Positions 42,985 through 51,788 of a stretch of DNA of 60,476 bases are shown piece after piece. A program made the position numbers and the translations under genes. The DNA lies in the NCBI GenBank assembly GCA_046263195.1, contig JBHELG010000050.1, positions 1-60,476 of the forward strand, in the 5' to 3' direction. The stretch comes from JBHELG01 sp046263195. Its GTDB lineage: Bacteria > Actinomycetota > Nitriliruptoria > Nitriliruptorales > JAHWKO01. Numbering within the stretch: the first letter of the stretch is position 1; every line of letters starts with the position of its first letter. The notes under the pieces are model-generated. The model ran no database searches. It was given only the letters and a program-made list of their open reading frames with translations, and had not been told where the DNA came from.

Positions 42985-44121
42985 GTGGTACGCCGTCACC
43001 CTCGCACGACTCCCCAGGACGCGCCGCGGCAGCAGCCAGCGTGGCGGAAGGAAGAACTTCGCTCTCTACCTAAGGTAGAACTCCACGTCCATTTGGAGGG
43101 CACGGTCAGCCCTGAGGTGGCCCGTTCGCTGGCCCGCCGCCATGGTCTCGATCCTGAGGCCGAGCTGCCTCTCGTGGCCGGCCGGTACCCACCGGTCTTC
43201 ACCGACTTCCCGCAGTTCGTTCGGCTCTATCTCGCCGTCAGTCGGCAGATACGAACCCCCGACGAGCTCGCCGGTGTCGCTGCTGATTTCGCCCGCCGGC
43301 AAACGGACGAGGGCGTGCGCTACACCGAGGTCACGTTCACCGCGCTGACGCATGTCCGAAACGGCCTGGAACCTCGGGCCATGTGGGAGGCGCTTCGAGC
43401 AGGGCTCGGCGAGAGTGGTCCCGACTGCGAGATCAGGCTCATCATCGACGCACTCCGCAACCGTGGAGCCGAGGACGCCGAGCGCACGGTGGCCCTGGTT
43501 GCCGACGCCGATGCTCCGGTGGTCGGGCTGGGATTGACCGGTAGGGAGGATCCTGCCAATGAGGGCGCCTTTAGGGTTCTGCGACGCGCCGCCGACCGCC
43601 TCGGCCTGGGCCTGACGGTGCATGCCGGCGAGGCCGGGCCCCCCGCCAGCGTGCGTGCCGCCCTCGACGACTTGGGAGCGGACCGCATCGGGCACGGGAT
43701 CAGTGCCATGCGGGACGCGCAGCTCCTCGCTCGCCTCGCCTCCGAGCAGGTGCCCCTCGAGATCTGTCCGAGCTCCAACGTCCGTCTCAGCCTCGTCCCA
43801 TCGCTGGACGCGCACCCGTTTCCCGAACTCTGGCGAGCCGGAGTGAACGTGACGGTCAACAGCGACGACCCGGCGTTCTTCGCCACCACACTGAGCAACG
43901 AACTGCGCCACGTTGCTCGCCTCGCCGGACTGGAACACTCAGACCTCGCCGAGCTCCAGCGACGAGCGGCCCGGGCCGCCTTCGCCCCCCCGGATGTTCG
44001 CCGTCGCCTGCTTGCCGCCATCGATCACTGGGCTCTCGATGAGCCCGACGGGCGGCACGGTCGTGACCCGACGATCTTCGCGGCAGCGCCGGAGGGTCCT
44101 ACCCAGCGTCCCGAGGAGTAG
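42985..44121 (+). CDS. add: Adenosine deaminase
   Basis: This 378-residue amidohydrolase starts at GTG 42985 (start uncertain; the first 25 residues are not conserved). It converts adenosine to inosine. The zinc ligands are in LHVHLEGTVS (about residue 34), TVHAGEAG (about 214) and VNSDDPAFF (about 292). The substrate-binding GADRIGHGISAM and PLEICPSSNVRL are typical of adenosine deaminase and adenosine deaminase-like enzymes. It is divergent from the VOC operon and convergent with the histidine kinase. Confidence 0.93.
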   Translation: MVRRHPRTTPQDAPRQQPAWRKEELRSLPKVELHVHLEGTVSPEVARSLARRHGLDPEAELPLVAGRYPPVFTDFPQFVRLYLAVSRQIRTPDELAGVAADFARRQTDEGVRYTEVTFTALTHVRNGLEPRAMWEALRAGLGESGPDCEIRLIIDALRNRGAEDAERTVALVADADAPVVGLGLTGREDPANEGAFRVLRRAADRLGLGLTVHAGEAGPPASVRAALDDLGADRIGHGISAMRDAQLLARLASEQVPLEICPSSNVRLSLVPSLDAHPFPELWRAGVNVTVNSDDPAFFATTLSNELRHVARLAGLEHSDLAELQRRAARAAFAPPDVRRRLLAAIDHWALDEPDGRHGRDPTIFAAAPEGPTQRPEE

Positions 44122-44135
44122 AGCCCTGGTCGGAT

Positions 44136-45341
44136 TCAGGCTCCGGTCACGGCCGTGGGGACGACTACTCGAAAGGAGGTCCCCACTCCCCGCTCGCTCT
44201 CGACCGTGATCTCGGCGCCGATGACGTTGCCGAGGCGACGGACTATCGCCAGTCCCAGCCCGAACCCGTCGGAATCCTCGCTCTTCGCGTACGCCTGCTG
44301 GAAACGGTCGACCTCTTTCGGGGACATACCTCGCCCGGTATCGCGGACCACGATCACCGCGCCCCCCTCGACCTCGTGTGCGGTGATCGAGATCACACCC
44401 TTGGAGGTGTACTTGGCCGCATTGACCGTCAGGTTGAGCAGGAGGCGCCGCAAGGCGTGGGCCTGGCCGACAAGCAACCCACCTCCCCCGAAGGTGATGT
44501 CGACCTCATCGTGGGTGAGCAGGTGATGGGTCTCGGCCGCCACCTCAGCCACGAGCCCGCCGAGATCGATCTGCCGAGGCTTCTCGACAAGCTCCCCGTT
44601 CGCTCGAGCCTCGGCGTCGAGCAGCCCGTCGATCATGGCCGACAGACGCTTCGCGTTAGCGACAATCGCCTGAGACGCTCCCCGCGACTGTTCCGCTTCA
44701 CCCGCGTGACGCTGAGCCAGACCAGCGAGACCGGCGATGACAGCGAGAGGAGTGCGAAGATCGTGGGCGAACTCGGCCACGATATGCCGGCCCCGTGAGC
44801 GATGCTCCTCTCGAGCCCTCGAAGGCACGAGGTGATCGCCACTCGCGAGCTCTTCGTAGGCCGGTGCGAGCAGCTGGGCAAGCGTGGTGAGCAGCCCGTG
44901 CTGAGCGCTGCTCAGGAAGACCCGTTCCCGGTCCATGACTGCGATGGCCCCCACGAGGCTGCCATTGGCGAGTCGTACCGGTACCGCGATGACCGTTCGC
45001 AGCGACGCCCGCCACGCTTCGACCGCGACCACCTCGCCCTTGACAGCCCCTCCCGGACGATCCAACTGCGGGCCGTTGTCGGCACCGAGCGCGCGCTCCA
45101 GGATCACGCCCCAATCGACGTCGGCCTCCCTCTCGAGCACCCCGACGTCGGCACCGTCGATTGCGGCTATGACCTCCCAGCCATGCTCGGTCCTCCGGGT
45201 GACGACCACGGTGCGCGTATCCAGAAACGCGTGGATCGTCTCGACGACCGATGTCGCGACGTCCCCGACGCGCCGTTGGGGTCTCGCCGGGTCTGAACGA
45301 AGCAGCGAGACGTGAGGCTCGGCGGCGTTGGACGTCGGCAT
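44136..45341 (-). CDS. GAF-domain sensor histidine kinase (orphan)
   Basis: This 401-residue protein has no membrane helix. A GAF-like sensor covers about residues 25-175 (SLRTVIAVPVRLANGSLVGA, IAVMDRERVFLSSAQH). The H box is IVAEFAHDLRTPLAVIAGLA (His at about 202). The HATPase domain follows with N box LLLNLTVNAAKYTSKGV, G1 VVRDTGRGMSPKEV and G2 SDGFGLGLAIVRRLGN. No response regulator is adjacent, so the partner is unknown. It is a cytosolic kinase that probably senses a small molecule. Confidence 0.92.
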   Translation of the reverse strand: MPTSNAAEPHVSLLRSDPARPQRRVGDVATSVVETIHAFLDTRTVVVTRRTEHGWEVIAAIDGADVGVLEREADVDWGVILERALGADNGPQLDRPGGAVKGEVVAVEAWRASLRTVIAVPVRLANGSLVGAIAVMDRERVFLSSAQHGLLTTLAQLLAPAYEELASGDHLVPSRAREEHRSRGRHIVAEFAHDLRTPLAVIAGLAGLAQRHAGEAEQSRGASQAIVANAKRLSAMIDGLLDAEARANGELVEKPRQIDLGGLVAEVAAETHHLLTHDEVDITFGGGGLLVGQAHALRRLLLNLTVNAAKYTSKGVISITAHEVEGGAVIVVRDTGRGMSPKEVDRFQQAYAKSEDSDGFGLGLAIVRRLGNVIGAEITVESERGVGTSFRVVVPTAVTGA

Positions 45342-45483
45342 CTCCGAACCTGACGTGGTCTGGCCCCGACTGTTGCTGGTCGTTCCATACCGTACAACTT
45401 CAGGCCGTCACGAATACACTACACTCTGATAGTCGTCTGAGGACGTGCGAGGAGCGAACGTCAGGCACGCGCGATCGCGCTCG

Positions 45484-45798
45484 TTAACCTCCCGTCCCGG
45501 ACTCGAGCACGACCTCGAAGCTGAGCAGCCTGGAATGCGTCGCGGCGGGACCGTGCTCGGAGGTCTGGGCATGCCCACGTTGGAACTCCGGACTCCGGAC
45601 CCAGCGCTGGAAGTCCTCCTCGCTCCGCCAGCGCGTGACGACGAAGTAGTGACCACCTTCGTCGGTGGGACGGAGCAGCGAGAAGCCTTCGAACCCGGGC
45701 AGCGTCTCGACCTCGCCGGCGCGGTTTGCGAAGCGCTCCTCGAGGGCCTTGGCCTGGTGGGATGGAACCTCCAGGGCGTTGATCTTGACGACACTCAT
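45484..45798 (-). CDS. ABM-fold monooxygenase, heme-degrading (MhuD/IsdG-like) type
   Basis: The start at ATG 45798 fits conservation; the frame is open to 45879. 104 residues: VVKINALEVPSHQAKALEER, then GEVETLPGFEGFSLLRPTDE, YFVVTRWRSEEDFQRWV and EFQRGHAQTSE. The Asn near the start and the H-x-Q following R-S motifs resemble mycobacterial MhuD, which degrades heme. The heme-ligand His cannot be assigned with confidence. The activity is therefore a family-level prediction. Confidence 0.8.
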   Translation of the reverse strand: MSVVKINALEVPSHQAKALEERFANRAGEVETLPGFEGFSLLRPTDEGGHYFVVTRWRSEEDFQRWVRSPEFQRGHAQTSEHGPAATHSRLLSFEVVLESGTGG

Positions 45799-45979
45799 GC
45801 AGCCCTCTCCGATCCCACCTACCGCTACGAAGAACGTACCGTTGGCGGTCTTGGAAAACCCAAAGACCGCCCCTCCCACCCTGATGCTATGCGGTCGCGC
45901 GGCACCTGATGGGACGTGAGCGGTCGGGCCGCCACACAGCGCCTAGAGGATGGGGTGGGCTGGAAGTCATCGGTGCCGG

Positions 45980-46806
45980 TCAGCGGTAATCCGGGAGCAC
46001 TTCCGTGATGAAATTCTCCAGGCGTTCGCGACCCTCGCTCGGCCAACTTACGACGAGATAAGACAATCCGGCATCGTCGAGAGCCTCGATCGTTCGGCGG
46101 ATCTCCCCGAACGGCTGTGACAGCGACAGGTTCGTCGCTCGCCGGATCTCCCCCGGATCGCGGCCGAGCCTCTCGGCGTGCTCGTCGACGAGTCGACCTT
46201 TTCGCCGCAACTCATCGACCGGACCGAAGGTGTGCCACACGTCAGCAAGCCGTGCTACGAGTGGCAGTGCGAGCTGCTCTCCCCCGGCCCCGATCCAGAT
46301 CGGTGGGTGGGGGCTTTGGACAGGCCTGGGGCGGTAGGTAGCACCACGCAGGTGGTAGTGATGGCCCTCGAAGTGCACATCGTCTTCGGTGAGCAGGCGA
46401 CGAATGACCTCGGTGGCCTCCTCGAGACGTCGCACCCGCTCCGGGGCGTCGGGGAAAGGGATGCCGAGCTGCCGGTGCTCCTCGGCGAACCATGCCGCCC
46501 CAAGGCCGAGCTCGAGACGGCCACGTGAGATGTGGTCAACGGTGACGACCTCAGCTGCCAGAACCGCGGGTGGACGGTAGGTCACCCCGGTGAGAGCACG
46601 CCGAGCCTGATGTGCTCCGTCTCGGCCGCCAGTGCGGCGAGCAGAGTCCAGGCCTCGAGACAAGGTCCCCGGGGATCGCCGTAAAGGGGCTTGAAGTGGT
46701 CGAACAGCCAGGCGCTCGCAAACCCGGTGCCCTCGGCGAGGCGCACCCGCTCGATGAGTTCCGGCCAGGTGAGCTGGTGCTGAGCGACGTCGAGTCCGAA
46801 GTCCAC
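45980..46806 (-). pseudogene. F420-type luciferase-like oxidoreductase with a frameshift
   Basis: GTG 46806 follows CGGAGGAAAGAC. The first frame reads DFGLDVAQHQLTWPELIERV, then FASAWLFDHFKPLYGDP and HIRLGVLSPG, where it stops at 46582. The second frame resumes TGVTYRPPAVLAAEVVTVDH and continues to 45980. One missing base near 46592-46594 explains this: restoring it gives I-R-L-G-V-L-x-T-G-V-T-Y. Total length would be about 275 residues. It is either a recent pseudogene or a sequencing error. Family: LLM-class flavin oxidoreductase, often F420-dependent in actinobacteria. Confidence 0.75.
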
Positions 46807-46817
46807 GTCTTTCCTCC

Positions 46818-46981
46818 GTCGTAGTAACGGTCTCGGGCCTGCCAGTCTGTCACCGAGGCGCGAAGGCCTGATGTTTTTGGGGGAGAGGTCGTAGTAACGG
46901 TCTCGGGCCTGCCAGTCTGTCACCGAGGCGCGAAGGCCTAGTTTTTTGGGGGAGAGGTCGTAGTAACGGTCTCGGGCCTGC
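46818..46981. repeat. Tandem repeat, two ~70-bp units plus a partial third
   Basis: Units at 46818-46887 and 46888-46956 are near-identical (gtcgtagtaacggtctcggg at the start, gggggagag at the end). They differ mainly in the T-run and nearby bases (ctgatgttttt versus ctagtttttt). A 25-bp third copy is at 46957-46981. The array lies in the divergent promoter region of the luciferase-like gene and the gene at 46996. Confidence 0.85.
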
Positions 46982-46995
46982 ATAGACTTCCTCGG

Positions 46996-47418
46996 GTGCC
47001 GAAGAAACCCGCCATTCCTGAAGGCGAGGCCCGCCGGGTGGCATGGGCGCGCCTGCAGGGCGCTGATCGTCGGCGCATCGTTCGAGCGGTGAACCGTGCG
47101 CAGCCCCTCAGGGACCCTCACGAGGCGGCGCTCGCGGTCGGTGTCGCTCAGAAGCAACAGCGCTTCTGGCGCAAGGGATGGATCGTGGGCCCGCTCGTCG
47201 CCGGCGTCCTCTTCGCCAACCGCGGCTGGTGGGCGCTCGTTTTGAACCTCGCCATGGCTACCCTGCTCTTCGGGCTCATGGCGTACCTCTTCTATCGTCG
47301 GGCGCAGCGGGCTGAGGCCGCCAACCGTGCCGTGGTGCAGGCGGCGCGCATCGAGCACCTTCCGTCGCATCGAACAACGGGGACCGACAAGAAGCGGCGG
47401 AAGCGCAGGCGCCGCTGA
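46996..47418 (+). CDS. Small membrane protein, hypothetical
   Basis: This 140-residue protein starts at GTG 46996, 15 nt after the tandem repeat. The basic N-terminus (ARRVAWARLQGADRRRIVRA) is followed by two membrane helices (WIVGPLVAGVLFANRGWWAL and LNLAMATLLFGLMAYLFYRR) and a Lys/Arg-rich tail ending KKRRKRRRR. I do not recognise the family. The positive-inside rule puts both termini in the cytoplasm. Confidence 0.65.
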   Translation: MPKKPAIPEGEARRVAWARLQGADRRRIVRAVNRAQPLRDPHEAALAVGVAQKQQRFWRKGWIVGPLVAGVLFANRGWWALVLNLAMATLLFGLMAYLFYRRAQRAEAANRAVVQAARIEHLPSHRTTGTDKKRRKRRRR

Positions 47419-47529
47419 CCCGTCAGGGTCGCGCCTTCGACGTGGCAGGAACCCCTGCCACTGGTGCCTAAACCTTGCCGGGGTCCGATGTAGGCGCGTG
47501 GCTATCCTCGACTCGTGGAAAGGGCGTCC

Positions 47530-49062
47530 ATGTCTCGGCTTCGGCACGGCGTGACCTTGCGCGTGTCGCTCGACAACCTGCCGGGGATGCTCGGGCGGGT
47601 CACGAAGGTCATCGAGGAGCTCGGGGCGGAAATCAGCTCCATCGACGCCGTTCGCGCTCATCGCAACCTGGTCGTGCGCGACATCACCGCTCAGGTCCGA
47701 GACGACGTGCACGGGGATGAGCTGGCGGCGGCAATAGACGGGCTCGAGGGGGTCGCGCTCCTGTCGCTGATCGACGAGGTCGTGCGCGCCCATCTCGGCG
47801 GGAAGATCACCGTGTCGAACAGGCGGGAGGTGCGCGACGCCGCCGACCTCGCCCTCGTCTACACGCCAGGGGTGGGGCGCATCTCGCAGATGATCGCCGA
47901 GGATCCCACGGAGGCCTACCGGCTCACGATCAAGTCCAACAGCGTGGCAGTCGTCACCGATGGGACCGCGGTGCTCGGCCTCGGCGACGTCGGACCCCTC
48001 GCCGCCCTGCCCGTGATGGAGGGCAAGGCCATGCTGTTCAAGGAGTTCGCCGGGGTCGACGCGTACCCGATCCTCATCGACGAGCGCGACCCCGACGAGT
48101 TCGTCGAGACCTTGGCTCGGATGTCCGCCGGTTTCGGAGGCATCAACCTGGAGGACATAGCCGCCCCGCGCTGCTTCGAGATAGAGGGGAAGCTGCGGCA
48201 GCGGCTCGAAATACCGGTCTTCCATGACGACCAGCATGGCACCGCCGTGGTCGTCCTCGCCGCCCTCATGGGCGCGGTGAAGGTCGTGGACAAGGCGATA
48301 CCTGAGCTGCGTATCGTCCTTCAAGGCGCCGGTGCCGCCGGTGTGGCAGTGTCCAATCTCCTCCTGGCAGCGGGCGTGGTCGACCTCATCGCGGTCGACC
48401 GGCGCGGCGTCCTCAATATGAAGCGCCGAGGAAACGACCCCATCAAGCGACGGCTCGCGAAACAGACCAATCCACACGGAGTCGAAGGAGGACTCGCCGA
48501 GGCGATCGAGGGGGCCGACGTCTTCATCGGCTTGTCCGGCCCTCACTCGCTCCCACTCGAGCTCGTGAAGACGATGGCGACGGACCCGATCGTCTTCGCG
48601 CTCGCCAACCCGGTGCCCGAGATCATGCCCGAGGAGACTGCCGGCCACGTGAGGGTCATGGCGACGGGACGGTCCGACTTCCCCAACCAGATCAACAACG
48701 TGCTGTGCTTCCCCGGACTGTTCCGGGGACTGCTGGACGCGGCGGCCACCGCCGTGACCGATGAGATGAAGATCGCGGCCGCCCGGGCGATCGCCGAGGT
48801 CGTCGGAGAGGACGTCACCGAGGATTACATCATCCCCTCGCCCTTCGATCGTTCTGTGGCGACGGCCGTCGCAGAGGCCGTCGCACGCACTGCTCGCGAC
48901 CAAGGCTGCGTGCGTCCGGGCTCCTCCGGTTCGTTGCAGGAAGAACTGGAAGCACAGGCCCGGGAGGCGGCACGTCGCGCTGTCACTCGGGCAGCGGGGC
49001 GGCTGACGCGGGCGTCACCGCCGGCTCGCGACGAACCGGCGCCCGAGGGCGGACCCGAGTAA
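47530..49062 (+). CDS. NAD-dependent malic enzyme with N-terminal ACT domain
   Basis: The start is taken as ATG 47530; an in-frame GTG lies at 47515. About 510 residues. The N-terminal 80 residues form an ACT domain (TLRVSLDNLPGMLGRVTKVI, ELGAEISSIDAV), a ligand-binding regulatory module. The malic enzyme core follows: YTPGVGRISQMIAEDP, TAVLGLGDVGPLAALPVMEG, GGINLEDIAAPRCFEIEGKL, VFHDDQHGTAVV and LQGAGAAGVAVSNLLLAAG. It decarboxylates malate to pyruvate. The C-terminal 50 residues are a charged low-complexity tail. Confidence 0.93.
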   Translation: MSRLRHGVTLRVSLDNLPGMLGRVTKVIEELGAEISSIDAVRAHRNLVVRDITAQVRDDVHGDELAAAIDGLEGVALLSLIDEVVRAHLGGKITVSNRREVRDAADLALVYTPGVGRISQMIAEDPTEAYRLTIKSNSVAVVTDGTAVLGLGDVGPLAALPVMEGKAMLFKEFAGVDAYPILIDERDPDEFVETLARMSAGFGGINLEDIAAPRCFEIEGKLRQRLEIPVFHDDQHGTAVVVLAALMGAVKVVDKAIPELRIVLQGAGAAGVAVSNLLLAAGVVDLIAVDRRGVLNMKRRGNDPIKRRLAKQTNPHGVEGGLAEAIEGADVFIGLSGPHSLPLELVKTMATDPIVFALANPVPEIMPEETAGHVRVMATGRSDFPNQINNVLCFPGLFRGLLDAAATAVTDEMKIAAARAIAEVVGEDVTEDYIIPSPFDRSVATAVAEAVARTARDQGCVRPGSSGSLQEELEAQAREAARRAVTRAAGRLTRASPPARDEPAPEGGPE

Positions 49063-49067
49063 GAACC

Positions 49068-50081
49068 TCAGAGGTAGGGCCGGAAACGGCGCCAACGAGT
49101 GTCGAGGCGCCACAGCCCCGCCTGCCGGGCCGCAGCCTCGACCTCGTGGAACTCGCGCGATGTGATGCCGCGATTGATCTCTTCATAACGGTCGGTGGAG
49201 GTCACCTTCCACTCAGGCCGGTACTGGTCCATGAGGTTGAAATAGAGGTTGGTCGAGAGGCCGGCAAGAAAGCGCGTGATCGCGCGGGCATCGTCGACCA
49301 TCCCGGGCATGACGAGGTGGCGGACGATGACTCCTCGTAGTGCCAGCCCCTGCTCGTCGACGACGAGATCATCGACCTGAGCTTGCATCGCGGACACGAT
49401 CTCGCTGGCCACCTCTGGATAGTCGCGCACGCCGAGATAGCGGTGGCAGTGCTCGGGATTCCACAGCTTGAGGTCGGGCATGTAGACGTCGACGATGCCG
49501 TCGAGCAGTTCGATGCTGTCGATGCTGTCGTAGGCGCTCGTGTTGTACACGAAGGGCACGCGCAGCCCCCTCTCGACGGCGAGGGGCAGCGCTTCGAGTA
49601 CCTGAGGGACGACGTGCTCGGGGGTGACGATATTGATGTTGTGGCAGCCCCTCGCCTGGAGATCGAGCATGAGCTCCGCCAGCTCCCGAGGTGGAACCTC
49701 GCGTCCCACGGGGCGCTGACTGATGTCGCCGTTCTGGCAGAACACGCAGCGAAGATTGCAGCCGGCCATGAAGATGGTGCCTGAGCCGCGCCAGCCACGG
49801 AGGACGTCCTCCTCACCGAAGTGGGGGAAGGCGCTGGCCACCCGTGCGTAACGACCGATGCGGCAGGCACCGAGCTTGTCCGCGAGCCGGTCCACATCCT
49901 TGCACGGCCGCGGGCAGACCCGGCATGGGGTGAGCAGATCGCGTGCCTGCTCGGCCCGCTGCTGGAGTTTCCCCTGCGCGTAGGCCTCGACATAGGCCGG
50001 GACGTATTCCGCGCGTGGGCGTACGAAGCGTCCCTCGCCGTGCACCGCGACGGGCCCACTCCAGCTCGAGACGTCGACCAT
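49068..50081 (-). CDS. PflX-type radical SAM protein
   Basis: This 337-residue protein has the radical SAM cluster motif C-x3-C-x2-C in FMAGCNLRCVFCQNGDI (about residues 107-123). It also has extra N-terminal cysteines in LTPCRVCPRPC and KLGACRIG that could bind a second cluster. Conserved downstream motifs are NINIVTPEHVVPQVLEAL, VPFVYNTSAYDSIDSIELL and VDVYMPDLKLWNPEH. It belongs to the PflA/PflX-like COG1313 group, whose substrates are unknown. No glycyl radical enzyme is encoded nearby. It is convergent with the malic enzyme gene 5 bp away. Confidence 0.9.
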   Translation of the reverse strand: MVDVSSWSGPVAVHGEGRFVRPRAEYVPAYVEAYAQGKLQQRAEQARDLLTPCRVCPRPCKDVDRLADKLGACRIGRYARVASAFPHFGEEDVLRGWRGSGTIFMAGCNLRCVFCQNGDISQRPVGREVPPRELAELMLDLQARGCHNINIVTPEHVVPQVLEALPLAVERGLRVPFVYNTSAYDSIDSIELLDGIVDVYMPDLKLWNPEHCHRYLGVRDYPEVASEIVSAMQAQVDDLVVDEQGLALRGVIVRHLVMPGMVDDARAITRFLAGLSTNLYFNLMDQYRPEWKVTSTDRYEEINRGITSREFHEVEAAARQAGLWRLDTRWRRFRPYL

Positions 50082-50165
50082 CCTGCTTCCCTCGCTTCGC
50101 TGCGCAAACGCTACAAGGAAAGCGCTCGTGGTTCGTTGACGAGGGGGAAGGGGTGCCCGAGGCGA

Positions 50166-51092
50166 TCAGGGTTGACTACCGTCGCCGGACATCCGTTCCA
50201 GCCCCTCCTCGTCAAGTCGCTGCGCGAGCCGGCTCCATGCCGCCAGCGCCTCGTCGTCGCCGTGGGCCTCAAGCTCGCTGAACCGCGCCCCACGCCGGAA
50301 CCCCGCCCGCCACACGAGCTCGCCGTCGCCGGTGACCCTCACCCGGGTCCCACCGCTGCTGCCACGCTCCACCCGGTGCCCGGAGAGCTGGTCCGGCTCG
50401 AAGCCGAGCATGTCTTCCCACACCCCCACGTATTCGCTTCCGATCTCGGCGGGCTCGTCGAACACGAGCGTCCAGGTCCCCGAGCCTGGCATGGCCGTGA
50501 CAACCTCGATGCGCATCGGGTGGGGCATGAGATCGCGGCCCTGGCGGGCGGCGGCGTCGAGCACGAACTCGACCACGAGCTGAACCGTCTCCTCGTGCCG
50601 GTCGACCAGATTGCCGAGGATCTCGCGGATGTCCTGCCGGTGGGCGTAGTGGTGAGCCATCCAGCGACGGGCCGCCTCGGCCAGGGTCTCCGCCTCCCCA
50701 CTCGGGGTCATGACGGGCCACTCCCAGTCGTCCTGACGCGCCTGCGTCAGGGTCTTCTGGAGGCGGTCCATCGACTCCTCGTAGGTGGCGAGCGCCTCAT
50801 CAGGGTCGACGTCCTCCTCCACCGTCGAGTGCTCGCGCGGATCGTCCGTGGCGTAGAAGAGGGGCTCGTCCGTGTGCTCGTAGTGCTCCTCCCAGGCCTC
50901 GGCGACCCGGTCTGCCTCCTTGCACAGGTGCGAGACGACGTCCAGAATCGTCGTATCTCCGTACACGGTCTTTAGGCTCCACTGCTCCTCGTTGAGCGAC
51001 CGGAGGTCGCGCGCAAGATTGCGGGCTTCGCGCTGCAGCAACTCTGCGGCCTGGGGACCGAGCAGGCTGGCAGCCCTGGGCATGTCGCTCAT
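50166..51092 (-). CDS. DinB / maleylpyruvate isomerase-like protein
   Basis: This 308-residue protein starts at ATG 51092, after AGGGG. The N-terminal DinB-type four-helix domain (about residues 20-170) has His in LDVVSHLCKEADRVAEAW and WMAHHYAHRQDIREIL, the pattern that binds metal. The C-terminal domain (VVTAMPGSGTWTLVFDEPAE, GTRVRVTGDGELVWRAGFRR) resembles the SCP2-like part of mycothiol-dependent isomerases. Mycothiol-dependent isomerase or transferase function is plausible but not shown. Confidence 0.8.
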   Translation of the reverse strand: MSDMPRAASLLGPQAAELLQREARNLARDLRSLNEEQWSLKTVYGDTTILDVVSHLCKEADRVAEAWEEHYEHTDEPLFYATDDPREHSTVEEDVDPDEALATYEESMDRLQKTLTQARQDDWEWPVMTPSGEAETLAEAARRWMAHHYAHRQDIREILGNLVDRHEETVQLVVEFVLDAAARQGRDLMPHPMRIEVVTAMPGSGTWTLVFDEPAEIGSEYVGVWEDMLGFEPDQLSGHRVERGSSGGTRVRVTGDGELVWRAGFRRGARFSELEAHGDDEALAAWSRLAQRLDEEGLERMSGDGSQP

Positions 51093-51414
51093 ATCAAGCC
51101 CCTGTGATCGACCATAATCACTCAACCATTGCCCATGGCTGGATTGGTCGTGACGACATTCCACTGCCGATTGGGCAGGGGCAGACCGTAGCCGTACACC
51201 CACTTTCACCCCCGGCACCCGGGTCGGTGCCGTCGTTACGCGAAGCTCGCACCGCTCAGGCCGCTCACCTCACCTGGTCAGCGTCGAATATCGCCCGCGG
51301 CCTTGTCGTACCAGTCGTTTCAGCGACTCATACGGTCGCGGGAGTAACTGACCGTTGGGACGCTGGGCTGTGAGCCGACCCCCTTGGCAGGCTCCGCAGG
51401 AACGGGAGGCCCAC
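51093..51414. other. Intergenic, no gene supported
   Basis: The 322 bp between the DinB-like gene and the DUF3309 gene have no supported ORF. Divergent promoters are expected but not assigned. Confidence 0.4.
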
Positions 51415-51561
51415 GTGGAGATAGTCGTCGTCCTGCTCATAGTCCTCCTCCTGCTCGCCGCGCTGCCGGCCTGGCCCTACAGCAGGGGTTGGGGCTACTA
51501 CCCCTTCGGCGGGCTGCTGACGCTTGCCCTCGTCCTCCTCATCCTCTTCTACCTTCTGTGA
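51415..51561 (+). CDS. DUF3309 small membrane protein
   Basis: The start is GTG 51415, 5 nt after GGGAGG. 48 residues that are almost entirely hydrophobic: IVVVLLIVLLLLAALPAWPY, then the hallmark YSRGWGYYPFGGLLTLAL. This is the typical length and motif of DUF3309. Function is unknown; copies are common in stress-response regions. Confidence 0.85.
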   Translation: MEIVVVLLIVLLLLAALPAWPYSRGWGYYPFGGLLTLALVLLILFYLL

Positions 51562-51788
51562 GGGAGCCTCCCTCCCCTCGTCACACGCCGGTTGTGCGTT
51601 GCCCGCCTTTCCCTCCCCACCTCGTCGTCTTGCCCCCACCTTGCCGTCTGAACCCTGGTCGTCCGCCCCTCGCAGCGACAGCCGGCTAGGACTCCCCCTA
51701 CACTGACGAAACGTCGACTCCGTCATGTCCGCTTGCCGCGTCGAGGTCGCCGACGCTCCTCCTCCGGCTCGCACAGGAGGAGCGGTGA
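51562..51788. other. Leader region of the GDT1 transporter gene
   Basis: The 227 bp between the DUF3309 gene and the GDT1 gene have no supported ORF. Manganese riboswitches of the yybP-ykoY type precede some relatives of this transporter, but I could not find the conserved loop sequences here. Confidence 0.4.

Noticed and set aside
46818..46981. CRISPR-like array
   Set aside because: The units are 70 bp and directly abutting, with no unique spacers and no cas genes; this is a simple tandem repeat.
46582..48903. 773-residue minus-strand ORF
   Set aside because: It is antisense to the malic enzyme and runs through the tandem repeat; only its last ~75 codons belong to the luciferase-like gene.
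51562..51788. Possible yybP-ykoY manganese riboswitch before the GDT1 gene
   Set aside because: Expected from family context, but I could not find the conserved loop sequences.
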